Part shown: piece by piece, positions 1 through 9,295 of the stretch
How positions within the stretch are numbered: position 1 is the first letter of the stretch
How the letters are laid out: every line of letters begins with the position of its first letter
NCBI GenBank assembly: GCA_002350625.1
Contig: DEFE01000018.1
Span: forward strand, 76,243-134,696
Length of the DNA stretch: 58,454 nt
Origin: Lachnospiraceae bacterium UBA2860
Lineage (GTDB): Bacteria; Bacillota; Clostridia; Lachnospirales; Lachnospiraceae
Direction of reading: 5' to 3'
The notes under the pieces: generated by a model
What the model was told of the DNA's origin: nothing
What the model saw: only the letters and a program-made list of their open reading frames with translations
The model's database searches: none
Made by a program: the position numbers and the translations under genes

Positions 1-129
1 GACTGCAGGCGGAGCAAGAGGAGAGAGGTGAGGACGTATGGCGGATGCTGTGTGGAGCCGCCACACATTTTGAGCGCCCTTCTGCCGGCCTTGTATATCT
101 ATTTTTTGAGCAGTGTGTTAAAGTTTTAA
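1..129 (+). CDS. Possible 3' end of an upstream gene (partial)
   Basis: The first reading frame is open from the window edge to a TAA at 127-129. The predicted tail is hydrophobic near its end (ILSALLPALYIYF) and could be the C-terminus of a membrane protein. There is too little sequence to assign a family, and the frame may be open by chance. It ends three bases before the LacI-like remnant. Confidence 0.2.
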   Translation, partial: DCRRSKRREVRTYGGCCVEPPHILSALLPALYIYFLSSVLKF

Positions 130-132
130 GAA

Positions 133-330
133 ATGGATAAGAATAAAACGATACGAATGAAGGATATCGCGGACAGGGCGGGCGTCAGCACGGTGACCGT
201 CTCTAAAGCGCTGTCCGGGCAGCGGGGCGTTTCCGAGCAGGTCCGCGCTCACGACGGAAATTATCTCGGACCGTCTGGAAAAAGAAGGCGCCGCCCGTAC
301 AGGTACAGATATTCACAAACAGAAATATGA
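133..330 (+). pseudogene. LacI-family regulator, N-terminal remnant
   Basis: The first 35 or so residues are a textbook LacI DNA-binding helix-turn-helix (MKDIADRAGVSTVTVSKAL followed by SGQRGVSEQVRA). After that the reading frame becomes arginine-rich and ends at 65 residues, whereas family members are about 330-350. The +1 frame downstream (EIISDRLEKEGAAR and on) reads better as protein but does not resemble LacI, so an internal deletion probably joined the HTH to the tail of another gene. The sugar-binding domain is missing. The original gene may have controlled the glycosidase operon that starts 50 bp downstream, but that is inference. Confidence 0.75.
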
Positions 331-380
331 TTTATAAACAGACATATGTGCTGCGAATAGACGAAGAGGAGGAATTGAGA

Positions 381-2657
381 TTGGATATTGAGAAACTGAT
401 TTCCGAAATGACCCTTGAAGAAAAAGCATCCCTCTTATCCGGCGCTGATTTCTGGCACACCAAGGCGGTCGAGCGCCTCGGCATCCCCGCGACGATGGTC
501 AGCGACGGCCCTCACGGACTCAGAAAACAGGACGAGGCGGCGGATCATCTGGGGATTAACGACAGCATCAAGGCTGTCTGCTTCCCAGCGGCCTGCGCGA
601 CCGCGGCGAGCTTCGACCGGGATCTTCTGCGCAAGGTCGGCGAGGCGGTGGGCGACGCCTGCCAGCACGAGAATCTGTGCGTGATCTTAGGCCCGGCCGT
701 CAACATTAAGCGCTCTCCCTTGTGCGGGAGAAATTTCGAGTATTTCAGCGAAGATCCCCTGCTTGCCGGCGAGCTGGCCACGGCGCTGATCAGCGGCGTG
801 CAGAGCAGGAACGTGGGAACGAGCATCAAGCATTTCGCGGGCAACAATCAGGAGCACCGCCGCATGAGCTCCGACAGCGTGATCGACGAGCGGACACTCA
901 GAGAGATCTACCTGCCGGCATTTGAGAAGGCGGTCAAGGAGGTGCAGCCCTGGACGGTGATGTGCTCCTACAACAGGCTGAACGGCGAATACGCCTCGCA
1001 GAATCACTGGCTGCTCACGGAGCTTCTCCGCGACGAGTGGGGCTTCGACGGCTACGTCATGAGTGACTGGGGCGCCGTCAGCGACCGCGTGAAAGGCGTG
1101 GCCGCGGGCATGGATCTGGAGATGCCGGGAAGCGGCGGCAGCAACGACGCCCGCATCGTGGAAGCCGTGAAGAGCGGCGAGCTGAAGATGTCGGATGTGG
1201 ACCGGAGCGTCCGCAGAATTCTCCGCATCGTGGACCGCTTCGAGACGAACAGGAAGCCGGATACGCCCTGGGATATGGAAGCCCAGCACGAGCTGGCCGG
1301 GAAGCTGGCGGCGGAGTGCATGGTGCTCCTCAAAAATGAAGACGATATTCTCCCGCTCAAAAAGACGGAGAAGCTTGCGGTGATCGGCCGGTTCGCCGGC
1401 CAGCCCAGGTACCAGGGCGGCGGCAGCTCCCACATCAACAGCTTCAAGGTGACAAGCCTCCTTGAGGCGCTGGAAGGAGAGGCGGAGTTCACTTACGCGC
1501 AGGGCTACGATGTCGAGGGTGAGGAGCCGGACGAGGCGCTGATCGAGGAGGCGGTCGAGGCTGCGTCTAAGGCGGACAAGGCGATCATCATCGCCGGCCT
1601 TCCGGACGCCTTCGAGTCCGAGGGCTATGACCGCACGCACATGCGGATGCCGCGCTGCCAGAACGAGCTGATCCTCCGGGTTTCCCGCGCGAATCCCAAC
1701 ACCGTCGTGGTGCTCTACAACGGGTCGCCGGTGCAGATGCCCTGGATTCATGACGTGAAGGGCGTGATCGAAGGATATCTCGGCGGACAGGCCGTCGGAG
1801 CTGCGACGAAAATGGTTCTCTTCGGAGAGGTCAACCCTTGCGGCAGGCTTCCGGAGTCCTTCCCGCTGCAGCTCGAGGACAATCCGTCCTTCTTAAGCTA
1901 CGGCGGAGAGGGGAACACAGCGGTCTACACGGAGGGCATCTTCGTGGGCTACCGCTATTACGACAAAAAGAAGATGGAGGTCCTCTTCCCCTTCGGCTAC
2001 GGCCTGAGCTACACGAGCTTCTCCTACAGCAATCTCCTTCTTAGTGCAGAAAATATCACCGACATGGACGAGCTGAGCGTGAGCGTGGACGTGACCAATA
2101 CCGGAAAGCTTCCCGGGAAAGAAGTCGTCCAGCTGTACGTCGGCGCTCCCGCGGGCGATATCTTCCGCCCGGTGCGCGAGCTGCGCGCCTTTGAGAAGGT
2201 GTACCTGGAGCCGGGCGAGACGAAGACCGTCACCATGAAGCTCGGCAAGAGAGCATTTGCGTACTGGAACACGAAGATCCACGACTGGTTCGTCATGAGC
2301 GGGGACTACAGCATCCAGATCGGCAGAAGCAGCCGGGATATCGCCCTGTGCCGCGGCGTTCTCGTCAAGGGCACGGCGGAGGAACCGAAGGAGCCGGTAA
2401 CGCCGGATTCCATCTTCCTCGATCTCGAGAAAGACTCGCTGGCGATGGAGCTTCTGGAGCCGATCCTCGCCAAAGTCAGGGAGTCTCTTGGCGCCGGTGA
2501 TGAAGACGGCGGCGAAGACGCGGCCGTCTCCGATGAAATGGCAGAGGCCATGCGGCGCTATATGCCCCTCCGCAGCATGATCAGCTTCGGCGCCGAGACG
2601 ACGTACAACGCCATTAAGACGCTCGCGGATGAGATCAACAAATTGAGAAAATCATAA
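381..2657 (+). CDS. GH3 beta-glucosidase
   Basis: This is a cytoplasmic glycoside hydrolase family 3 enzyme of about 758 residues. It probably releases glucose or xylose from the non-reducing ends of plant oligosaccharides by a retaining mechanism. I chose TTG at 381 because AGGAGG lies 8 bases upstream and the family start LDIEKLISEMTLEEKASLLSG follows; the ATG at 327 has no ribosome site. The TIM barrel carries the nucleophile motif GYVMSDWGA (Asp229). The alpha/beta sandwich follows, then the C-terminal fibronectin-III-like domain (LSVSVDVTNTGKLPGKEVVQLY). No signal peptide is seen. It is 41 bp upstream of the beta-mannosidase, so the two probably form one operon. Substrate preference cannot be read from the sequence. 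Confidence 0.93.
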   Translation: MDIEKLISEMTLEEKASLLSGADFWHTKAVERLGIPATMVSDGPHGLRKQDEAADHLGINDSIKAVCFPAACATAASFDRDLLRKVGEAVGDACQHENLCVILGPAVNIKRSPLCGRNFEYFSEDPLLAGELATALISGVQSRNVGTSIKHFAGNNQEHRRMSSDSVIDERTLREIYLPAFEKAVKEVQPWTVMCSYNRLNGEYASQNHWLLTELLRDEWGFDGYVMSDWGAVSDRVKGVAAGMDLEMPGSGGSNDARIVEAVKSGELKMSDVDRSVRRILRIVDRFETNRKPDTPWDMEAQHELAGKLAAECMVLLKNEDDILPLKKTEKLAVIGRFAGQPRYQGGGSSHINSFKVTSLLEALEGEAEFTYAQGYDVEGEEPDEALIEEAVEAASKADKAIIIAGLPDAFESEGYDRTHMRMPRCQNELILRVSRANPNTVVVLYNGSPVQMPWIHDVKGVIEGYLGGQAVGAATKMVLFGEVNPCGRLPESFPLQLEDNPSFLSYGGEGNTAVYTEGIFVGYRYYDKKKMEVLFPFGYGLSYTSFSYSNLLLSAENITDMDELSVSVDVTNTGKLPGKEVVQLYVGAPAGDIFRPVRELRAFEKVYLEPGETKTVTMKLGKRAFAYWNTKIHDWFVMSGDYSIQIGRSSRDIALCRGVLVKGTAEEPKEPVTPDSIFLDLEKDSLAMELLEPILAKVRESLGAGDEDGGEDAAVSDEMAEAMRRYMPLRSMISFGAETTYNAIKTLADEINKLRKS

Positions 2658-2698
2658 CTAAGCGATCAGTCTTAAGCGCCGCCTTTTTGAGGAGACAT

Positions 2699-5176
2699 AT
2701 GAAAACATACACACTGAACGGGCCGTGGGAGATGACGTCTTCCGGCGGCGTGAAGACGGCCGGAACGATTCCGGGATCGGTCTATTCCTTCCTCCTTGAC
2801 GCGGGAGAGATGGAGGACCCGTATTTCGGGGACAATGAGCTTAAGGCGCTTGCGCTGATGGCGGAGGATTACAGTTTCCGCCGCAGCTTCGCCTGCCCGG
2901 CGGAGGTCCTTCATGCGGCGCATCAGATCCTGCGCTTTGAGGGGATCGACACGCTCTCGGAAGTGATCTTAAACGGCAGGAGCCTCGGCCGGACCGACAA
3001 CATGCATCTTGCGTGGGAGTTCGACGTCCGGGGACTCTTAAAAGAAGATGACAATGAACTGATCGTAAACATCGAATCACCGACCCGCTATATTGCGAAA
3101 ATGGATGAGGAATATCACCTCGGGGGTTCGACGGACGCTATGCGGGGCTTTCCGCATCTGAGAAAAGCCCACTGCATGTTCGGGTGGGACTGGGGCCCCC
3201 GCCTCCCGGACCAGGGGATCTGGCGGGACGTAAAGCTCCTCGCCTATGAGGATTCCCGCATCCGGGAGGTCCGCATCCGTCAGGCGCATTTCATGGCCGA
3301 CGGCACGCCCGCGGAGGGCCAACCGGGCCATGCGGACGCGGCGCGGAATGGCGGCATCAGCGTGGAGATCACGGCGGAGGTTGTCCAAAGCGGGGACCTC
3401 CCGGTGGAGATCCTTCTGACGTCTCCTGCGGGGGACACGATGACCCTGAAGAACGGCGAACCCTTCCGCGTGGAGAAGCCGGCGCTCTGGTGGCCGAACG
3501 GCCTGGGGGCGCAGCCGCTCTACACGGTGACGGCAAGGCTCCTGGATCCGGCGGGCGGCGCCGCGGAGGAAGTCATAAAGCGGATCGGGCTTCGGACGGC
3601 GACGATGCGCAGGGAGCCGGACGCGTGGGGCGAGACATTTGCGACGGAAGTCAACGGCCGGACCTTCTTCGCCATGGGCGCGGATTATATCCCCGAGGAC
3701 TGCGTGCTCTCGCGGAGAAACAAGGCGCGGACGGCGAGGCTCCTCGACGACTGCGTGCGGGCGCATTTCAACGCGATCCGCGTGTGGGGCGGAGGCTTCT
3801 ATCCGGACGATGATTTTTATGATCTGTGCGACGAGCTCGGCCTTCTTGTCTGGCAGGACTTCATGTTCGCCTGCGCCAATTACCGCATCACGCCGGCTTT
3901 TGTCGACAGCATCCGCGAGGAGGTCCGTCAGAACGTCCGGCGGATCCGCCACCACGCCTGCCTCGGGCTTTTATGCGGCAACAACGAGATGGAGCAGTTC
4001 GCGCTCATGAAGGAGTTCGACGGGGACGAGACGACCGCGGCCGACTATCTGATCCAGAATGAATTTATCATCCCGGAGGTGCTTGCGAAGGAGGCTCCCG
4101 ATATCTTCTACTGGCCATCCTCGCCTTCTTCGGGCGGCAAATACGTGGAGCCGTGGAGCCCGGACAGGGGCGACGTCCACTACTGGGACGTCTGGCACGG
4201 GAACAAGCCGTTTACGGCTTACAGGGAGTTTTATTTCAGGTATCTGTCGGAGTTCGGGTTCCAGTCCTTCCCGTGCATCCAGACGGTAGAGTCTTTTGCC
4301 CGCAAGGAGGATCAGAACATCTTCTCGTACGTGATGGAGATGCACCAGAGAAATCAGGGCGCAAATGGCAAGATCCTGAATTATCTCTCTTCCACCTATC
4401 TCTACCCGACGAGCTTTGAGCGGCTGCTCTACGCCTCCCAGCTGCTGCAGGCGGAGGCGATCCGCTACGGCGTGGAGCATTTCCGGAGAAACCGGAATGA
4501 CGACCGCTGCATGGGGGCGATCTACTGGCAGCTCAATGACAACTGGCCGGTGGCGTCCTGGGCCTCGATCGATTATTTCGGCCGCTGGAAGGCGCTGCAC
4601 TATTACGCCGCGCGCTTCTTCGCCCCGGTGCTCTTAAGCTGCGAGGAGGAGGGGATCATCTCCGAGGGGAAAACCTGCGTGAGCGAGCCCTCGGCGATCA
4701 AAAACACGGCGAGACTTGCCGTCTCCAACGAGACCTGGGAGGAAGTGCGGGACATCGTCGAGTGGTCGCTGTGCGATGAAAAGAGCGAGGTCCTTGCAAG
4801 CGGGAGCGCGGAAGTCACGGCGGCGCCATTTTCGTCGATCTATCTTGAGAAAATGGATTTCTCGGATTACGACGCGAAGCGCGTTCATCTCAGCTACAGG
4901 CTGAAGCAGGCCGGGAGCGCGGGCAGCGTGCTCTTCATCCAGCCGAAGCACTATCGCTTCGCGGATCCTGAGCTCAGCGTGACCTTTGACGAAGCGGCCG
5001 GGGAGATCACGGTCAGGGCCGCCTGCTACGCCAAATCGGTGGAAATCTATTCGGAGAAGGGCTATATCCTTCTCAGCGACAATTACTTTGACATGGAGGC
5101 GGGGACGCGCACGGTGAAGCTCCTCAAGGGACCGACAGAGGGCCTCATGGCGAGAAGCGTGTACGACATCCGCTGA
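2699..5176 (+). CDS. GH2 beta-mannosidase
   Basis: This family 2 exo-beta-mannosidase of 825 residues hydrolyses terminal beta-1,4-mannose from manno-oligosaccharides in the cytoplasm. The start at 2699 has GAGGAG five bases upstream. An N-terminal jelly-roll (LNGPWEMTSSG), an immunoglobulin-like domain and a TIM barrel are visible. The acid/base is in GNNEMEQF (Glu430) and the nucleophile in LSEFGFQSFP (Glu518), a signature that separates beta-mannosidases from beta-galactosidases. MFGWDWGPRLPDQG is also typical. It lies just downstream of the GH3 enzyme, which suggests joint degradation of glucomannan or mannan fragments. A strong terminator follows the gene. Confidence 0.93.
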   Translation: MKTYTLNGPWEMTSSGGVKTAGTIPGSVYSFLLDAGEMEDPYFGDNELKALALMAEDYSFRRSFACPAEVLHAAHQILRFEGIDTLSEVILNGRSLGRTDNMHLAWEFDVRGLLKEDDNELIVNIESPTRYIAKMDEEYHLGGSTDAMRGFPHLRKAHCMFGWDWGPRLPDQGIWRDVKLLAYEDSRIREVRIRQAHFMADGTPAEGQPGHADAARNGGISVEITAEVVQSGDLPVEILLTSPAGDTMTLKNGEPFRVEKPALWWPNGLGAQPLYTVTARLLDPAGGAAEEVIKRIGLRTATMRREPDAWGETFATEVNGRTFFAMGADYIPEDCVLSRRNKARTARLLDDCVRAHFNAIRVWGGGFYPDDDFYDLCDELGLLVWQDFMFACANYRITPAFVDSIREEVRQNVRRIRHHACLGLLCGNNEMEQFALMKEFDGDETTAADYLIQNEFIIPEVLAKEAPDIFYWPSSPSSGGKYVEPWSPDRGDVHYWDVWHGNKPFTAYREFYFRYLSEFGFQSFPCIQTVESFARKEDQNIFSYVMEMHQRNQGANGKILNYLSSTYLYPTSFERLLYASQLLQAEAIRYGVEHFRRNRNDDRCMGAIYWQLNDNWPVASWASIDYFGRWKALHYYAARFFAPVLLSCEEEGIISEGKTCVSEPSAIKNTARLAVSNETWEEVRDIVEWSLCDEKSEVLASGSAEVTAAPFSSIYLEKMDFSDYDAKRVHLSYRLKQAGSAGSVLFIQPKHYRFADPELSVTFDEAAGEITVRAACYAKSVEIYSEKGYILLSDNYFDMEAGTRTVKLLKGPTEGLMARSVYDIR

Positions 5177-5247
5177 AGGCGCGGCGATCAGGTCAGCGCC
5201 GTGTACAGGTGACGGATGCCGCCCAAGATCAGCCCTGAGGAAGATGC

Positions 5248-5280
5248 GGCCCGGATCAGATGATCCGGGCCGGTTTTTTT
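5248..5280 (+). terminator. Rho-independent terminator of the GH3-GH2 operon
   Basis: A perfect 10-bp stem (GGCCCGGATC / GATCCGGGCC, loop AGAT) is followed by GG and seven T. It sits 72 bp after the beta-mannosidase stop codon. Confidence 0.92.
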
Positions 5281-5291
5281 CCGGGCTTCTC

Positions 5292-5411
5292 TTATGCGGC
5301 GTCTTCCGCCGCTTCTTCAAGAAAATCAAGATAGTCTTCTTCGCAGGAGAAGAGGATGTATCTCCCGTCTACATATCCCATGTACCCTGCTTCCGTGCTG
5401 TATCCTTTCAT
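5292..5411 (-). CDS. Small conserved protein of 39 residues
   Basis: A short reading frame starts at ATG 5411 with GGAGG six bases upstream and ends at TAA 5292. The product is rich in aromatic and acidic residues (MKGYSTEAGYMGYVDGRYIL, then SCEEDYLDFLEEAAEDAA). Its pattern of GYMGYVDGRY followed by EEDYxxxxEE resembles small unannotated proteins I recall from other Clostridia; that is recollection, not a search result. Function is unknown. It lies between a forward terminator and the SRAP gene, both of which are separate units. Confidence 0.6.
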   Translation of the reverse strand: MKGYSTEAGYMGYVDGRYILFSCEEDYLDFLEEAAEDAA

Positions 5412-5552
5412 AGGCCGCCTCCGATCATCCGACTGATGTGGTCTTTAAGACATTTCCGGTATGTCTGTATCATAGCCGGCCGGATGTCCGTCTAAGCGGA
5501 CAATGAAAGAGTTTTTTCAAAAAAATCGAACAGAGATTCGACAGGATAATCT

Positions 5553-6215
5553 TCAGGAAGATTGCTTCTCGAGCGCCATTTCCGTGAGGGAGTTCCATGC
5601 GATTTCCTTGACGCGGATGAGATCCGTCATCGGATGGATCCATTCGTCGATATAGCGCGCGTCAAGGATGACCGGCATGCGGTCGTGGATCCGCTTCAGC
5701 TCGTCCGCGGGATCCCTTGTGAGAACGGTGAAATGGGGGAAGCCATTTTCGATCCGGTACAGCCCGGCGAGCCAGGTCGTGCGCTCTCCTTTGGGCTGGA
5801 TGGCGTACTTGGCGCCGGTCCTTCTGCCGGGGGCGGGGAGGTCGCCGCTCTCCGGCGCGGGGTGCTCCCACTCGAAATAGAAGCTGGCCGGGATGATGCA
5901 GCGCCTGCGGTTCCATGATTCGCGGAAGGTCATCTTGCGGGCGGCGGATTCCACCCGCGCGTTGACGAGCGGCCGGGAGCGCTTTGTATTGTCCAGGTCC
6001 GGCAGGACAAAGCCCCAGATCATCGGGTAGACGGCGCGCGCGCCCGACTTGTCCGGCGCGATGACGGGGGCCATGTCGGTCGGCCGGATCTCGCCTTCTG
6101 TTTTCAGCGGCTTGCCGAGCTGACTGACCATTCTTTCCGTCAGGGCAGAGCGCTTTGCGGCTTCGATGATCGGGCGGAGCTCCGGGGACAGCTCCATATA
6201 ATATCTTGTACACAT
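5553..6215 (-). CDS. yedK: SRAP-domain protein (YedK/HMCES type)
   Basis: This 220-residue protein belongs to the SOS-response-associated peptidase family. It shields abasic sites in single-stranded DNA by covalently linking its N-terminal cysteine to them. The invariant Cys follows the initiator (MCTRYYMEL). Other family signatures are ARVESAARKMTFRESWNRRRCIIPASFYFEW, here seen in full order from about residue 85 to 115, and the HDRMPVIL motif near residue 180. The gene is monocistronic, with a near-perfect palindrome at 6232-6258 directly upstream. A related palindrome precedes the Y-family polymerase operon, suggesting shared control of DNA-damage genes or an unrelated repeat element. Confidence 0.93.
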   Translation of the reverse strand: MCTRYYMELSPELRPIIEAAKRSALTERMVSQLGKPLKTEGEIRPTDMAPVIAPDKSGARAVYPMIWGFVLPDLDNTKRSRPLVNARVESAARKMTFRESWNRRRCIIPASFYFEWEHPAPESGDLPAPGRRTGAKYAIQPKGERTTWLAGLYRIENGFPHFTVLTRDPADELKRIHDRMPVILDARYIDEWIHPMTDLIRVKEIAWNSLTEMALEKQSS

Positions 6216-6231
6216 ATAGGATACCTGCTTT

Positions 6232-6258
6232 ATGACAGGGGGTCTGACCCCTTGTCAT
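6232..6258. repeat. 27-bp palindrome, copy 1
   Basis: ATGACAGGGGGTC-T-GACCCCTTGTCAT is an inverted repeat with one mismatch. It lies 17 bp upstream of the SRAP start codon. A perfect 29-bp version occurs at 9565-9593. Confidence 0.8.
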
Positions 6259-6311
6259 GTTTATATGGAGAGTATTTCGGCGCGTCAGTCAGTGACGCAT
6301 GTGCGGATGAG

Positions 6312-6428
6312 ATGATATACTGTTCTCATCATTATGTCACAAAATACGATGATTGCAATGAGACGGACAAAAACACGCTGAAAAAGCTGAACGGGATTTA
6401 CGGGCGCGTGAAAGTGATGGTGAAATAA
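6312..6428 (+). pseudogene. Short ORF, probable remnant of a gene 3' end
   Basis: A 38-codon frame runs from ATG 6312 to TAA 6428. It reads like protein (KYDDCNETDKNTLKKLNGIY) and uses the same codon style as its neighbours, but it is too short to place in a family. It ends four bases before the alpha/beta hydrolase start. It may be the surviving C-terminus of a deleted gene, or a short leader that couples translation of the hydrolase. Confidence 0.35.
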
Positions 6429-6432
6429 ACAG

Positions 6433-7515
6433 ATGAAAAAGAAACATTCTAAAAAGAAAATTGTTCTTATTGTCCTTCTGTGTGTCATTGCGCTCCTCAT
6501 CGCCGGCTGGGGACTGTTCTGCGTCAAAATGTACGACGAGAATTTCAACGTCCGCGGCGACAGCTATGAACCGCTGATGCTGCGCCTGGAGGACTTCAGC
6601 GGACTAAGATGCAAGGCGTATACATTTCCTTCCGACCGGGGACAGCAGCTCGCCGGCTATCTGTACAGCGCCGGCGAGGGACAGCGCGGGATCGTCATCA
6701 TCGCGCACGGCTTCGGCGGCGGAGGACACAACTCCTACATGGACTGCGCGAATTACTTCGCGCAGCACGGCTACTATGTTTTTGCCTATGACGCCACGGG
6801 AACGGACCAAAGCGAAGGCAAGGGTGTGGGCGGCGTTCCGCAGGGCGTCATAGATCTTGACCATGCCATTTCCTTTGTTGAAGCCGATGAGGATCTTGCC
6901 GGACTTCCCATCGTTCTCTTCGGACACAGCTGGGGCGGCTACAGCGTCTGCAGCGTCCTGACATATCACCCCGAAGTCAGGGCCGTCATTGAATGCTCCG
7001 GCTTCAACAGCTCGTCGGATATGTTCGAGTCGGGCGGGAAATCCGAGGCCGGCGGGCTGATCTACACAATGACGCCTTTCGTGAAGCTCTACGAGCGGCT
7101 TAAGTATGGGAAATACGCAGCAAACACCGCTCTCAACGGATTCGCGGCTTCGGAGGCCGCCGTCATGGTCGTGCACAGTGCCGATGACGACGTGATCGAG
7201 ATCACGTACGGGTACGACAAATTCTTCGACAAGTACGGAGACGACGACCGCTTCACTTTTGTCAGATTCGAGGACAGAGGCCACAATGAGATCTTTAACG
7301 ATCCGGACAATACCTATAAGGATGAATTCAACGCCGGATTTGACAAGTGGCTTGAAACGCTCGGCTATGACTACAAGGCCGAAGAAAACAAAGACCGCTT
7401 CACAAAGGACAAGGCGGCTTATATCACGGAAAACCTCGATCACGCCAGATGGAGCAACCGGCTGGATGAGGCGCTGTTCGCCCGCTTTCTGGCCTTCTAT
7501 GACGAAGCGATCTGA
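6433..7515 (+). CDS. Membrane-anchored alpha/beta hydrolase
   Basis: This 360-residue alpha/beta-fold hydrolase begins with a lysine-rich segment and one transmembrane helix (IVLIVLLCVIALLIAGWGLF), so the catalytic domain probably faces outside. The nucleophile elbow is GHSWGG (Ser166) after the oxyanion region IIAHGFGGGGHNSYMD. VVHSADDDVI carries the expected acid (near residue 256) and EDRGHNEIF the catalytic His. These match the serine aminopeptidase/lysophospholipase-like group. The substrate is not predictable. It is convergent with the YolD-like gene, with five bases between their stop codons. Confidence 0.82.
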   Translation: MKKKHSKKKIVLIVLLCVIALLIAGWGLFCVKMYDENFNVRGDSYEPLMLRLEDFSGLRCKAYTFPSDRGQQLAGYLYSAGEGQRGIVIIAHGFGGGGHNSYMDCANYFAQHGYYVFAYDATGTDQSEGKGVGGVPQGVIDLDHAISFVEADEDLAGLPIVLFGHSWGGYSVCSVLTYHPEVRAVIECSGFNSSSDMFESGGKSEAGGLIYTMTPFVKLYERLKYGKYAANTALNGFAASEAAVMVVHSADDDVIEITYGYDKFFDKYGDDDRFTFVRFEDRGHNEIFNDPDNTYKDEFNAGFDKWLETLGYDYKAEENKDRFTKDKAAYITENLDHARWSNRLDEALFARFLAFYDEAI

Positions 7516-7520
7516 TGCTT

Positions 7521-7787
7521 CTACGCGGAGATGACGGGATCCTCCTCCGCAGAGGCGGCAGGATCCTTCTCCGCAGAAGCGATATGGTGCTTTTCTGCGG
7601 AGGCGATCATCTCATCAAAGCCTTCGAGCGCGTCGAACGGGGCGAAGATCTTCGCCCAGCGCGCCGCTCCCATCGGCGGATGCTTGATCCGGAAGGCGTC
7701 AACAGGCTCATGCGTCGGCTTTCCACGCAGATAGACGCTTTTGTATGCAAAAGATGCCGGCATTGTCATGGCTCCGAGTGCAGTCAT
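7521..7787 (-). CDS. YolD-like protein downstream of Y-family polymerase
   Basis: This is an 88-residue protein. The start at 7787 has GGAGGTG six bases upstream; the two upstream ATGs lie inside or touch the ribosome site. The middle carries FRIKHPPMGAARWAKIFAPF followed by DALEGFDE. That pattern resembles small YolD-like proteins encoded beside UmuC-type polymerases in Firmicutes, which are thought to act with them. The last 27 residues repeat a short unit (ASAEKHHI, ASAEKDPA, ASAEEDPV) encoded by tandem DNA repeats, which may be a recent expansion. It is the last gene of the zinc-ribbon, polymerase, YolD operon. Confidence 0.7.
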   Translation of the reverse strand: MTALGAMTMPASFAYKSVYLRGKPTHEPVDAFRIKHPPMGAARWAKIFAPFDALEGFDEMIASAEKHHIASAEKDPAASAEEDPVISA

Positions 7788-7879
7788 TATCATCACCTCC
7801 TCGTGGTCTGTTTTTCCAATATTTTTTGCAAATGGCGCGGCAGAACGATGCGGCGGAACGGTGCGGCAGAGAACTGCCG

Positions 7880-9289
7880 CTAGGCGCGGTGACCTCCGAT
7901 CTGTGCGTTCCGCTCCAGCTGCGTCGCTCCTTTTAGCAGGTTCTTTCCGGTAAAGAGGGCGTTGCGGCCAAACCGGCTCCGTATGTCGGCGACCGCCCCC
8001 TGCAGCTTTTTCTCCCGGGTCAGCGCCGCGTAATCGATGAAGAAATCCATCTGATAATAACCGTCATCTTTGTGGATCCCGTCCGCGTTGATGCCGAGCC
8101 TGCGATAGAGCAGCCGGTGATCGGTCTTTGCGTCGAAGGACTGCATAAGGAGCGGGGCGACAGTACTGACAGTATTCGTATCCATCGGCATGCGGACGGT
8201 GCCCTTGCCGTGCTTCGGATGCAGCCGCCCGTAGAAATCGAGGACGACCTCTCCTTCATAGGACGGACATGCCTCGAGGCTCTTGTAGTCGTAACTGACC
8301 CACCAGGTAAACCTGGAGGACAGGACCGACTTCCGGAACATGTCGCTGCAAATGCCGTCAATCATCTCGCTGAACACAATGCGGGCCTCCTGATACGTAT
8401 ACGGCCGCGGCAGCACCTGGCCGCTGCTCAGACTGTGCCCGCCGGGCTTATAGCTCTTGATATCCTTCATCGTGACGGGATCCACGCCCCAGGCGTGCGC
8501 CACCAGGATTTCGCCGTCGATGCCGAACTCCTTGTAGAACCATTCCTCATCCCACTGAGAGCGCTCCGCGATGTCGCCCATCGTGAAAAGATAATTCTTC
8601 TCCAGCCTTCTTGCCTTTCCCGGCCCGATCATCCAGAAGTCGACGAGGGGGCGGTGGCCCCAGAGCCGGTAGCAGTAAGACTCCTCATTGAGCTCTGCGA
8701 TCCGCACGCCGTCCTTATCCGGCGGCGCTTTTTTTGCGGTGATATCCATGCACACCTTCGCCAGATACAGATTTGTCCCGATTCCGATCGTTGCCGTGAT
8801 GCCGGTTTCCTTTAAAATGTCCCGGATCATCGTCATCGCCATGACATGGGCCGGGTGAACGCCCTGCCGCTCCGCCTCCGCCTGATAGAACTGCAGGTAA
8901 GGCGTGCAGAACACGAAGCTCTCGTCAACGGAATAAACATGGATATCCTCCGGCGCCGCATAGCGGAGAAGAATGGAATAAATCTGCGCGGAAACCTGCT
9001 CGTAGAGAGCCATGCGCGGCGTTGCCGTGATGTAGGAAACCTTCCTGCCGCTCAGGGCTTCATACTGCCGGATCGCCTGCTTGGCCTCAAAGAGGCGGGG
9101 CCGGGAAGGAACGCCGATGGCTTTGAGGGCGGGCGACACGGCCAGACAGATCGTCTGGTCGGACCGCGTCGGATCTGCCACAAGCAGATTGACCTTGAGG
9201 GGATCCAGCCCGCGGCTCACGGCCTCCACACTGGCGTAGTAGCTTTTCATATCCACCGCGATATACGCGTCAGCAGCATCCGTATGCAT
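7880..9289 (-). CDS. Y-family DNA polymerase (UmuC/DinB type)
   Basis: This 469-residue translesion polymerase copies past damaged bases. The palm motifs are intact: YIAVDMKSYYASVE (Asp13) and VYSVDESF (Asp122-Glu123) supply the metal ligands, and TATIGIGTNLYLAKV is the family region that follows. The C-terminal part holds the little-finger domain. The N-terminal reading (GLDPLKVNLLVADPTRSDQT) matches the ImpB/MucB/SamB branch found in Clostridia rather than E. coli DinB. It sits between a zinc-ribbon gene seven bases upstream and the YolD-like gene. A LexA-like box at 9492-9503 suggests SOS control. Confidence 0.93.
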   Translation of the reverse strand: MHTDAADAYIAVDMKSYYASVEAVSRGLDPLKVNLLVADPTRSDQTICLAVSPALKAIGVPSRPRLFEAKQAIRQYEALSGRKVSYITATPRMALYEQVSAQIYSILLRYAAPEDIHVYSVDESFVFCTPYLQFYQAEAERQGVHPAHVMAMTMIRDILKETGITATIGIGTNLYLAKVCMDITAKKAPPDKDGVRIAELNEESYCYRLWGHRPLVDFWMIGPGKARRLEKNYLFTMGDIAERSQWDEEWFYKEFGIDGEILVAHAWGVDPVTMKDIKSYKPGGHSLSSGQVLPRPYTYQEARIVFSEMIDGICSDMFRKSVLSSRFTWWVSYDYKSLEACPSYEGEVVLDFYGRLHPKHGKGTVRMPMDTNTVSTVAPLLMQSFDAKTDHRLLYRRLGINADGIHKDDGYYQMDFFIDYAALTREKKLQGAVADIRSRFGRNALFTGKNLLKGATQLERNAQIGGHRA

Positions 9290-9295
9290 AGCGGT

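Noticed and set aside
687..1751. Long minus-strand open frame opposite the GH3 gene
   Set aside because: It is the antisense shadow of a GC-rich gene, arginine- and histidine-rich, without ribosome site or known domain.
5662..6258. 198-codon minus frame over the SRAP gene
   Set aside because: It begins inside the palindrome and is a frame shadow of the SRAP gene, with no family pattern.
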